Assembly: GCA_023374025.1 (NCBI GenBank)
Contig: SIJG01000023.1
Location: 1,487,382 to 1,551,381, forward strand
Length of the DNA stretch: 64,000 nt
Source: Heterodera schachtii
Taxonomy: Eukaryota; Nematoda; Chromadorea; Rhabditida; Heteroderidae
Direction of reading: 5' to 3'
Part shown: positions 44,694 through 54,900 of the stretch, one piece after another
How the letters are laid out: each line of letters starts with the position of its first letter
Position numbering within the stretch: position 1 is the first letter of the stretch
The notes under the pieces: generated by a model
Seen by the model: only the letters and a program-made list of their open reading frames with translations
What the model was told of the DNA's origin: nothing
Database searches by the model: none
Made by a program: the position numbers and the translations under genes

Positions 44694-45489
44694 GCTGGCT
44701 GTGCAACGACATTTTGATGGACATTTTCCCCCTTTTTTGACCGTCCCCAACTTGGTCTCAAATCAGGGGCGCGATTTTGCCCTGGAAACCCGGCATTTGC
44801 CGGGTTTTGGGGGTCCTTGCCGGGTTTTTGAAGTTGCCGGGTTTTTGGGTTTTTGCCGGGTTTTTGCCGGGTTTCCTATTTCAATTCATTTATTTGAGCT
44901 CCAGGGATCCTTTATTTTCTTAAAAATTTGCTCAAAATCGCAAAATTTTGGTCATTTTTGTGGTTAAATCTGTTAACAAATCGTATTAAAAATCACAAAC
45001 TTTTCCCGGCGGCGCCTATCGGCACCGCCGGCCTCCCTTTTCCCCAAGTTTTTTTTAGAAAAAAGCGCCGTAAAAAATCAACTTCGATTTTTCATGCTCA
45101 GAATTTCACAAAATGCTTATTTCTTTTGCCTGCCAAATGAGGCATTTGAAAATTTTAATCTGGCAATGGTTAAACTCATTAATTTCAATCAAATTTAATT
45201 CAAATATTTTGTGCCCAAACGCTCATGGTTACATTCTTTCAATGCCAAATTTGCTCAAACAGGTGAAAAGTGGTGATAAATATATTGTTTAAATGTTATT
45301 GACCTTTTTTACAGTGAATAATTGGCTTAAAAAATTGCCGGGTTTTTTGCCGGGTTTTTGAAAATTTTTGCCGGGTTTTTCAACTCGCGCGCCCGGTTTT
45401 TGGGTTTTGGCGATCGCACCCCTGTCTCAAATTGGCATTGCTTTCGCCACGTTTCGATGGTTTAGTGGACGCGCATTTCGATGGCAAAA
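44694..45489 (+). pseudogene. F-box exon of gene B interrupted by a hAT-like MITE (left-arm copy)
   Basis: Starts after ATTTCAG with WLCNDILMDIFPL, has one extra T in the following T-run that shifts the frame, is split by the MITE at 44764-45424, and resumes with the sequence for LALLSPRFDGLVDAHFDGK. It ends at the palindrome border 45489. A truncated copy of the locus on the other arm. Confidence 0.75.
44764..45424. mobile_element. hAT-like MITE, CAGGGGCGCGAT ends, inside an F-box exon (left copy)
   Basis: Ends CAGGGGCGCGAT and ATCGCACCCCTG, perfect 8-bp duplication TCTCAAAT (44756-44763, 45425-45432). Subterminal AAACCCGGCAA units (as GCCGGGTTTTT) on both sides; one hairpin core at about 45005-45031. 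The insertion predates the palindrome, since both arms carry it at the same site. Confidence 0.95.
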
Positions 45490-46994
45490 AAAATAAAACG
45501 TCCTGCAAAACGCACTTCCTGTTCGAGAAAATGTTATGGCCTAAGAAACTGAGAGAATGGTCATCGGTTGGACGCATAAACTGCAGCAGTAGAGTAATAG
45601 AGTAGCCGTTTAACGAAAATTTAGTCACCAGCACCTCTTTGAAATTGGTGATCCATTCAAGATTTCGAGGAGGAATAACGCAATGCAACAGCTTCGGTTG
45701 GCCATTTGCTGTCGGCGTGTGTAACCATTTTGACAGCACTTGGCCAGCAGTTGGAGGAGTTGCATTTGGCCCATCAGAATCATCACCACGCGCATCCGGG
45801 AACAGAGCATAAAAATGCATTGAACTCAGGTTCACATCGGAGATGATTGAAGGCGATGTGAGGCGAAGCAAAGTGTTAAAATGCGCATCATATTTAAAAC
45901 TCAAATGATGGACATTTGTCGCCGTAAAAATGGGCCAAATTTGACGGACAAAAACATCCCAAATCGGGCGGACATTGCTTTCGGCATGGCCTGTAATCAT
46001 CAAGTACAAATTGGTGCCCTTGTCGAAAATTTGCTGATTGGAGCGGAGAAATTCGACGACGGCATGGTCAATGTACCTGAAGGGGGCACAAAAATAATAC
46101 ACACAAAAAAAAAAATTTATGTTGAATTACGCAATCCGAAGGAAGCGAAAGCGAACAGCTAATTCCTTGTGAATTTTGATTGTCCTCCAAAGTGTCAATT
46201 CGCTTTTGCCATCGAAATGCGCGTCCACTAAACCATCGAAACGTGGCGAAAGCAATGCCAATTTGAGACAGGGGTGCGATCGCCAAAACCCAAAAACCGG
46301 GCGCGCGAGTTGAAAAACCCGGCAAAAATTTTCAAAAACCCGGCAAAAAACCCGGCAATTTTTTAAGCCAATTATTCACTGTAAAAAAGGTCAATAACAT
46401 TTAAACAATATATTTATCACCACTTTTCACCTGTTTGAGCAAATTTGGCATTGAAAGAATGTAACCATGAGCGTTTGGGCACAAAATATTTGAATTAAAT
46501 TTGATTGAAATTAATGAGTTTAACCAGGGTTGCCAGATTAAAATTTTCAAATGCCTCATTTGGCAGGCAAAAGAAATAAGCATTTTGTGAAATTCTGAGC
46601 ATGAAAAATCGAAGTTGATTTTTTACGGCGCTTTTTTCTAAAAAAAAAACTTGGGAAAAAAGGGAGGCCGGCGGTGCCGATAGGCGCCGCCGGGAAAAAG
46701 TTTGTGATTTTTAATACGATTTGTTAACAGATTTAACCACAAAAATGACCAAAATTTTGCGATTTTGAGCAAATTTTTAAGAAAATAAAGGATCCCTGGA
46801 GCTCAAATAAATGAATTGAAATAGGAAACCCGGCAAAAACCCAAAAACCCGGCAACTTCAAAAACCCGGCAAGGACCCCCAAAACCCGGCAAATGCCGGG
46901 TTTCCAGGGCAAAATCGCGCCCCTGATTTGAGACCAAGTTGGGGACGGTCAAAAAAGGGGGAAAATGTCCATCAAAATGTCGTTGCACAGCCAG
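45490..46994 (-). pseudogene. F-box-like gene B, MITE-disrupted, across spacer and right arm
   Basis: Minus strand: F-box exon 46131-46994 (acceptor ATTTCAG) containing the MITE 46269-46925, then domain exon 45635-46076 with YIDHAVVEFLRSNQQIFDKG, RPIWDVFVRQIWPIF and GQVLSKWLHTPTANGQPKL in one open frame. The F-box exon has an extra T in a T-run, the insertion, and a shortened end (about 199 bp of host sequence versus 276). The terminal exons are missing, because the palindrome border at 45490 follows. So the right side is the parent arrangement, though the gene itself is dead. Confidence 0.78.
46269..46925. mobile_element. hAT-like MITE inside an F-box exon (right copy)
   Basis: Same element as 44764-45424 with a few changes: ends CAGGGGTGCGAT and ATCGCGCCCCTG, duplication ATTTGAGA at 46261-46268 and 46926-46933 (minus-strand TCTCAAAT). 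Confidence 0.95.
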
Positions 46995-47168
46995 CTGAAA
47001 TGCGTGAAAACATTAATTTGGTAAATTATAAATGTTCAATTCGAAAATTTCTCACATTTTCCTTAAACGTCGATGGTTCATTTTGTGCCAATTAGCTGCC
47101 CACTTTGTCGTAAGTTATAAAGAATTAGGTAAATCTCAAAATTATAAGCATAAATGTTTGCATTTTTT

Positions 47169-47343
47169 CTCCATTAATTGCACATCGCTTCAACAGCCAA
47201 CTGCCAGGATAAGGTGGTATTTTCTCCAATGACAGATTTTCTTTGGTCCGTCCGTTCTCCAATTCAAATGGCTCAATTGGTGTTGAACTTTTCAATTCAA
47301 AATACAGTTTGTAACTGATTGAAGCGGTGGCACGGAGAAATGT
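47169..47343 (-). pseudogene. Orphan C-terminal F-box-family exon (right-arm copy)
   Basis: Mirror copy of 44346-44520. Confidence 0.65.
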
Positions 47344-47789
47344 CTAAATCTCGTGCTTTTCGGACTCTGGTTAAGTCTAGGGAAATTTTCAATTCTCGAC
47401 TACCCCTAATAAGCAATGGTCTTCCCTTAATTCAGCGGATATTAATTGTTGGAATTTTCCATAGTGAATTGGAAAAATTAACGTTAAATTTTTATATATT
47501 TAATTGAGTGCGACTAAAAAAAATAATTAACAGCGCCTGCGATCAGCTGAAATTGTTGTGCCATGGCATTTATTGGGTTGAGCCACTGTTTAACCAAAAT
47601 TCGTTTTATCAACGATCTCTCATAATGAATTAATTACAGCACATAAAATACAATGGAAATGGACGCATTTGCAAGCAAGCAAAAGTCAAATACAAACAGA
47701 TAAACAAACAATCAGGCAATATTGAAATGGCAAAGTGCCAACATAATTTCGGTCAGACAATTGCGTCACCAATTAATTGATTAATTAAT

Positions 47790-49519
47790 TCATTTCTTCT
47801 GCTGATCACTCGGTCCAGGAGAAGCGGCGTCGAGAAGACTGAAAAAACGATGATTATTCCATTGCAAATTATAAGTCATTGGCATTTTATGAGTCCAATC
47901 AACTAACTATTCTTGAGTTTTGTACCATAATTCTGTCCATTTCAAACAAACTGTACATTTCTGGTTTGTCGACAATTGGACTCATAAAACACAAAAAAAA
48001 AAAAAATTAAGTATTTTAAATTTTGTTCACCCATCGTCGTATCCGCCATCTTTGATCCAAATGTCAATTGGGTTCGGTTGAACATACATTTCCTCCCTCA
48101 TAATTGCCCAATTTTGCTCATCCCATCCAATTGGACAACGGGTGAGCCAAAAGTCATTTTCAGATTGTAGAAGAAACAATTTCTCCTCAGTCACTTCGTT
48201 GATCAGATCAAATGGCACAACAGAGTCAATCGGAGAAGACATCAGAAAGTGAATGCGAAAAGTAACCGGAGAAGAAGCATTGGAAAATGCCTAAAAATGG
48301 GACAAAAAATCATAGAAAAACCAATGAAATTGGGATAATCACCGCTTTAAACTGTTCAATCATTGACGACCATTGATCCAGCGGTGAATTCACAAAACTG
48401 AGCACCTTCGGCAAACCATTCGGACGAGGCGTGAACAACCATTTGGTCATCGCTTGGCCATCCGACGCATTGGCACTTTCATCGGGCGGAAAAGCGGGCA
48501 GAATGGCATCTTTGAAAGAGACAAAGCGAAGTGATGGACAATCGTTGAAAAGTGACGGAGCCAATTGGCGCAAACGGCGAAAAGCGATGGAGTTCAAAAT
48601 CATCGCACGAATAGAATTGCGGAACATTGGACAAATGTTGAGCAAAACAAAGTCCAAAATGATAACATTTTCAGTGCTAATGACCAAATCGATGGCACAA
48701 ATGGCGAAAATACGGCGAAAACGGCGGAGAAATGCGATGACATTGTGGTCGATGTAGCTGAAAAGCAGAAAATTTAGACAAAAATTCCAAATTTCAATTT
48801 TTTACGCGATTGTAATGCTCCGGGATCCGATGACTTTGTTGGGCAACGGATTTTGCGGAATTGGCAATGGATTTCCATCGGAATTGACAATTTGCATTTG
48901 CTTGGTCCCATTCTCTCCAATTTTGTGGCAAATTTGCATATCGCCCATTTCCATTTGCGTGTTTTGAAGTGTTCGTCGACGATACGGTCAAAGCGGTGGT
49001 TGATCAGTGCAATTCCAAGGCCGAGTTGAGAAGGCACAAGAAAATCGAACACCAAAATCCAACAATCGCTGCAGATAAAGCTGAAAAATTGGATAATTTT
49101 ATTTATTTTTCAATTTTATTTACATTTCTTTTTTGTGAGGGCGTCGTCGTTTTTTGACATGGCCAAAAAATAACCAAAGAATGGTGCCAAAGCCGACCAA
49201 TAGAAGAGTCACGGCACACCAACTGAAAATGAATTGGGGAAATAAATGAATGAAAGGGAAGGGAAAAGCAATGAAAGGCCCCCAAAGGTTAAAGACGAAG
49301 AAGTAAAATGTGAAGTTTTAGCCTCTAAAAAGCTAATCTTTCAAAATTTATTTTTAAATTTTCAACTCACAAATTCTTGCCAAAATTTGAGCAAAATAAA
49401 TGCGAAAAATCAGAAAAAAAAACGTACAGAATTTCTGAAGACATTTGTAGCAACAAAATGACCGCAAATATAGAAAGAATGAATGAAAGGAATGAGGAGG
49501 AGGGGAAGAAAAAGGGCAT
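47790..49519 (-). pseudogene. Membrane-anchored F-box-like gene A, right copy
   Basis: Mirror copy of 42175-43900, start at 49517-49519 and stop at 47790-47792. The F-box exon is again 275 bp (48806-49080), so the frameshift is shared. The leader differs slightly (MPFFFPSSSFLSFILSIFAV), showing that the two arms are not exact duplicates of one sequence read. Confidence 0.75.
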
Positions 49520-49568
49520 TTTTATACTAAAATATTAGCGCAGAAGTTTTCTGTTTTTTCACATTGAC

Positions 49569-50010
49569 CGCTCTCCAGTACCGCTCAGTTGGGCCGTCAC
49601 GGTTGGGCCGGCACGGTTGGGCCGTCACGTTTGGGCCGGAACGGTTGGGCCCTAGCATGATTTTCCATGATTGCTTTTTTCTTTGACATCCAAATCCAAC
49701 ATTGTTGGTATCATTCGAAAGCTCTTCTCATGCTCTATAGCTTTACAAAAAGCGGATAGATTTTAAAGCCTAGAAAAATTTTTATTAAGAAAAAACTTCA
49801 AAATTTCGAGTTTTTCGAAATTTTCATGTATAACTTTTTTGGTATTTGTCTAATCGCGAAGCAATAGCTTAGAAAAAGTTTCTAAACACATTAAGCTTTC
49901 GAATGATACCAACAATGTTGGATTTGGATGACAAAGAAAAAAGTTGTAGAAAGTTATAGTGGAAAACTATGCTAGGGCCCAACCGTGCCGGCCCAAACGT
50001 GACGGAAGTC
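49569..50010. mobile_element. Foldback element with CACGGTTGGGCC repeats (right-arm copy)
   Basis: Mirror of 41690-42112. Here the array-bearing end reads CGCTCAGTTGGGCCGTCACG on the plus strand. Confidence 0.65.
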
Positions 50011-50679
50011 AAATGATTTTTTTTTTTTTTTTTTGCTGACTCTAAATGACCTTAAAATGACTTCAAAAGTGTTCTAAACTTTGTCCGAAGCTTCTAAGAT
50101 GCATTTTTTGGTGACTTTTTTTGACTTTTTTGCACTTTTTGGGATTTTTATGACTTTTTTGAGTTTTTGCGACTTTTTTCGTGATTTTTTTGATTTTTTG
50201 AGGCAAAATTTGACTTTTTGTGATGAAAATTCCGAAAAATAAGTCAATCTTCGAGGTGGAGCTGAAATTTCTTATACCATAAGGACTCAAATGACGGGAC
50301 TAAAAAATAAAATAAAATCTGGCTGTGTAACACTTTTAATATTTTTTCCGTTAAAATTAGGGCTGCACGGGTCCGGGTATTTGGGCAAAAACCGGGTCCG
50401 GGTATTGAAAAGCCGGGTACCGGGTCGGGTACCAGTTTTTAAACCGGGTACCGGGTCGGGTATCGGGTACCCGGTGAAATCGTGTATTGCAGAAATTTTT
50501 TGCGAAATGGGTGGGCGAGGGGTGAGGGCCCGGCGGTGCCGATAGGCGCCGCCGGGAAAATTTTTTTGCGATTTTTAATCGATTTGTTAACAGGTTTTTG
50601 TCAAAAAATAACCAAATTTTGCCACAAATCTTGTATTTTCTTATAAAATAGTGACATTATGCCACAAAAATTCAAAATT

Positions 50680-51007
50680 GGAGGCACAATCGACCAACAG
50701 AAGAAACACGGCACACCAACTGAAAAAAGAATTTGGGAAATGAATGGAAGGTAAAGCCAATGAAAGAGTCAAAAAAGGTCAAAGTGAGGGAATCCAAAAG
50801 GAAATTTTAGCGTTTTTAGGATTTTTAAGGCCAATAAAGGCTGAAAATTGGTTTTGAAATTTTAAATGCGAACTGTCAAAAAAAAGAAATGATAAACGTA
50901 CAGAAGTCCTGCTGAAGACATTTTTGCAGCAACAAATGACAGGGGGAAAATTTCGGTTAAAAATGAATGAGCGAATGGAATGAGGAGGCGAAGAAGAAAC
51001 AATGGCA
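50680..51007 (-). pseudogene. 5' end of a third gene-A-like copy, truncated by the palindrome border
   Basis: Minus strand: start codon at 51005-51007, leader MPLFLLRLLIPFAHSFLTEI then LSFVAAKMSSAGLL with donor GTACGT, and after TTTTTTCAG the second exon WCAVFLLLVDCAS before homology ends at 50679. It is clearly more diverged from gene A than the two arms are from each other. Confidence 0.65.
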
Positions 51008-51295
51008 TTTTTATAAGCAAAATTCTCTACACAACCGTAACAAATTTTAAACTTTGCGAAATCAAAATAAAAGCCAAACGCGAAATTTTTTCTACAACTT
51101 TTAAAGCAAAAATCATTTTGTAAAAAATCCATTTCGTTTTAAAAAAAAATAAAAAACTTTTTTGCGGTGCATTTTCAAAAAAATTTAGGAAAGGAAAAAA
51201 TTGGAAATTTCCACCATTTTTAAACAGGGTTTAAAATTGCAAAAAAAAAGCCAAAATTTTTTGAAACTTTTTCAACTTTTTTATATGCTAGAAAA

Positions 51296-51688
51296 CGGTC
51301 TACCTCAGTTCGGCCCCCACGGTTCGGCCCCAGCATGTTTTTGCACTACAACTTTCTATAACTTTTTTCTTTGTCAATCAAATCCAACATTGTTGGTATC
51401 ATTTGAAAGCTTAAGGTGTTTAGAAGCTTTTTCTAAGCTATTGCTTTGCGATTAGACAAAAAACAAAAAAATTATACATGAAAATTGCAAGAAAGTTGAA
51501 ATTTTTGAAATTTTTTCTTAATAAATTTTTTCTAGGCTTAAAAACTTTTCGCTTTTTGGTAAGGCAAATAGAGCATGTTAAGAGCTTTCGAATGATACCA
51601 GGATTTATGGATTTGGACGGCAAAGGAAAAAGCTTAAGTGGAAAAACATGCTGGGGCCGAACCGTGGGGGCCGAACTGAGCGGTTCCG
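51296..51688. mobile_element. CGGTCTAC...TTCGGCCC foldback MITE
   Basis: Ends CGGTCTACCTCAGTTCGGCC and inverted CCGAACTGAGCGGTTCCG, perfect 8-bp duplication CTAGAAAA (51288-51295, 51689-51696). Same family as 14186-14663 but with fewer CACGGTTCGGCCC units; internal module in both orientations. Confidence 0.93.
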
Positions 51689-51973
51689 CTAGAAAATCTT
51701 TTTGTTTTTTGTAACCGTGGGGACCCAACTGCTGGAGGGTTCCGGGACGGAGGTGTCTAAAAAACCATTGTTTTTGTTTGTTATTTAATGGTTTCATCAT
51801 TTCTTGTTTTTGCTACATATACACCTAATTATTGTTTTGTGTTCTTTTGCTCTTTCGTTTTTCATTTGTATTTGTCTCTATTTTTATTTTAAGTTAACAC
51901 AGTTTTTTTGCCCTTTCTTCTGACACACAAATCAATTGGAAACAGTGCAAAAGTGAGCTAATTGCGGCAAAAA

Positions 51974-54900
51974 ATGAACAGACGGTAATGAATTAAAAAA
52001 AAAACTTAAATTAATTTTAAAATTAAATTTCCCTATTTTTTCAGTTGGATTTGTGGCGACGTTTGGATGGACATTCTTCCATCATTTGACCGTGCTGAAC
52101 TCGGACTCAAAATGGCATTGCTTTCTGACCGTTTTGATGTGCTGGTGGACACGCATTTTGATGGCAAAAACGAATTCAAAATTTTGAATACCATTTCAAT
52201 TGAAAAAGGACCAGAAGCGAAACTGTGTGTGCTGAATCTGACTAATTTCAAATCAGCGAATTTTGCGTTGCCGGACCGTCCGCTGCCCAACAAAATTCGT
52301 TTTCGCTTTCTTCGGATTGAGTAATTAAAGACCATTTATATTAATATGGTCTCTCTTTTGGAAAATTGAAGGAATATGGCCAATTTCACACTGTGAATGA
52401 TCATTTTTCATCAGATTCTTCTCGATTAGATTGGACAATCGGTTACCATTTTTTGGATTCGGCCACACATATCTTATGAATACGTAACAGAAAAAGCCAA
52501 TGGATCTTCTGAGCTTTTAAATTTTATGCTTTAATGCGAGTGCTTTTGTTCAAAAGACATTGGACAATTGAGTCCCATGTGGGATTTGGACACTTCAGTC
52601 CCGGATCCATAACTCTGTTCTAAAATGTCGGACGGGCCCTAAAAATGGTAACCAATTGTCCAATCTTGTCCTAGTGGAATCGAATGCTGAGCAGGTCACC
52701 CCCCCCCCCCCCCGAAAACCTTTAAAAAAATTTCAACAGAAATTTTTTAAAATTTTTATTGTTAGGAAATTTTTTAGTAAGAAAATTTCAAGAAAAAAAT
52801 TTTAAAAATTTTCAGCGATTTTTTCAAAATTTTATGGTGAACCTTCCTTTCCTTTTTCTTCAGTTACGTTGACCATGCCGTGCTCGCATTTCTCCATGCC
52901 AACAAGCCAATTTGGGACCGTTGGGGCACAGAGTTGCGTCTGTGGATGCCTTATCCACACAATAAAACTGCTGCCGATGTCCAGCCAATTTGGGATGTTT
53001 TGGTCCGTGAAATTTGGCCCATTTTTACGACAACCATTCGCCATTTGTCCATTGACGAAGAGGATTTGGACAATTTGCGTCGTCTCATAGCACCCACAAT
53101 TCTCACCGATCTTGACCAATTGGATTCAATCAATTCCGGTTATATGTGCCCCGATGGAATTGCTGATGATGGGCCAAATGCAGCTGCTGGCCAAGCATTG
53201 GCCAAATGGGTGCACACTCCGACAAAAAATGGCCAACCGAAACGATTGTTTTGCGAAAAGAGCATGGAAACTGACTTCCAGTGGGTCACCAGTTTCAAAG
53301 AGGTGTGGTTCAGGGATGTGCCGAGCCAGACAAAATCCGATTCCGATTAAATCGCCGATTCCGATTATGGCCAAAAATCCGATACGGTTTTAAAACCGAT
53401 TACGATTATGGCCCAAAATCCGATTAATTGCGATTCCGATTACGATTCCGATTTTTTAAAATAATTTTTTCCCAAAAATTTTATTCATAATCAAAAATTT
53501 TTGCTAAATAACAAAAAACTTAATTACATCGGGGAGAATTAATCCGGGACTGCTTTGTGAGAAAAATTTAATTTCAGTCATTATTAGGGTTGTAAATTAT
53601 ATGGACTATAAAAAGGCAAATATGGACATAAAATATGGACTAAAAAAGCCCGAAATATGGACTAAAGAGCTCAAAAATGGCCAAATATGGACCAAAATAT
53701 GGACTAAAAACTGCCAAAATATGTGTTTTAAATCCTCAAAAATTCCAAAAAGGTGTATGTATTCAATATTTGCTCTAATACACTTAAAAAATACAATAAA
53801 CAACCAAAAAATGGATTTAAAACATAAAAATGCAAATTTTTTTATTGTCGTCCATCGTAAAAAAATATTTCCAAGTTTGTCAAAATATCAAAAAAATTCT
53901 CATTTAAAAAAATGAAAGGTTCACAAAAATGGCAAAAATATTTATTAAAAATGACGAGAAAAGTCAAATTTTTCGGATTTTTTGGGCTGTAATTTTTAAA
54001 AATTCCCAAAAAGTCCATCTTTAGGGGTGTATTTTTCGTTTTTTTTTTTTTTTGCATTTTTATAGTGAAAATTTGCCAAAAATGGTCGAAATATGGACTA
54101 AAAACACAAAAATGGAGAAATATGGATTTATTCAAAAAAACCCCCAAAATATGGATTTACATGGACTAAAAATCTTCACCAAATCAAAAAATTTTAATGC
54201 AGATATGCTATTTTTGAGCCCCTTTCTTCATAGCATATGCGCAGAAAAAATATGTTAATCCATATACTTTACAACCCTAGTCATTATGTTAAAATAAGAT
54301 TAAAACATTCGTTTCAGAAAACATTTTTTTTCAAAATTCATTGGTATTCTCGCTAAAAAAATTCCTTCAAAGGGTCAATTCTTAGGGGTGTAATAATCGG
54401 ATTTCAAGGCAAAATCCGATTACGATTATCCGATTCCGATTATGGCCCAAAATCCGATTAATTGCGATTCCGATTACGATTACGATTCCGATTCGGCACA
54501 TCCCTGGTGTGGTTGTTGTTGTTGTGCTCACATTTTCATCATACATACATATATATACAAGGGGTAGGGGTATCTCGGGACCGAGTCAAAATCGACCAAA
54601 TAAATAATTCTAGGTATTTTTCAATAACCCTTAAAGCTCTCCATCTACCTGCAAAATGCAAGAAAATTTTATTGCTTTTCAAAAAAGTTATCATCGAAAA
54701 TCGTAAAAAAAAAAAAAATTTCGTCCATAACTTTTCTCAAATTTGATCAAATTTTTTAAAACAACTTGGTGGGTAGATAGAGAATTTTAAGGGCTATTGA
54801 ATGATACCAATAATGTTTAATTTGGTTGGCTTTAACAGAAGTTATTATGATTTTTTTTTTGTCGAAAAACAGTACGAGTTGGGTTTTTACCGTTTGGGGA

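Larger units (their letters stand above)
41005..45489 (+). repeat. Palindrome 2, left arm (4485 bp)
   Basis: Inverted copy of 46204-50679. Paired positions sum to 91684-91694, drifting through a few indels such as a 10-bp ATTACCGGGT difference near 41300. Contents in order: a hairpin core with ACCCGG repeats (41130-41340), a foldback element (about 41690-42112), an F-box gene (42175-43900), an orphan F-box exon (44346-44520) and an F-box exon split by a MITE (44694-45489). Confidence 0.95.
46204..50679 (-). repeat. Palindrome 2, right arm (4476 bp)
   Basis: Mirror of 41005-45489, separated by a 714-bp spacer (45490-46203). Its outer edge at 50679 lies in the second exon of a third, diverged copy of gene A that continues at 50680-51007. 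Hairpin cores at about 46668-46693 and 50529-50555. Confidence 0.95.

Noticed and set aside
41005..50679. Palindrome 2 as a pure assembly artefact
   Set aside because: The arms differ by a 10-bp indel, several small indels and codon changes, and the spacer and flanks are unique; an artefact would give identical arms. Palindrome 1 is less safe in this respect because its arms lack indels.
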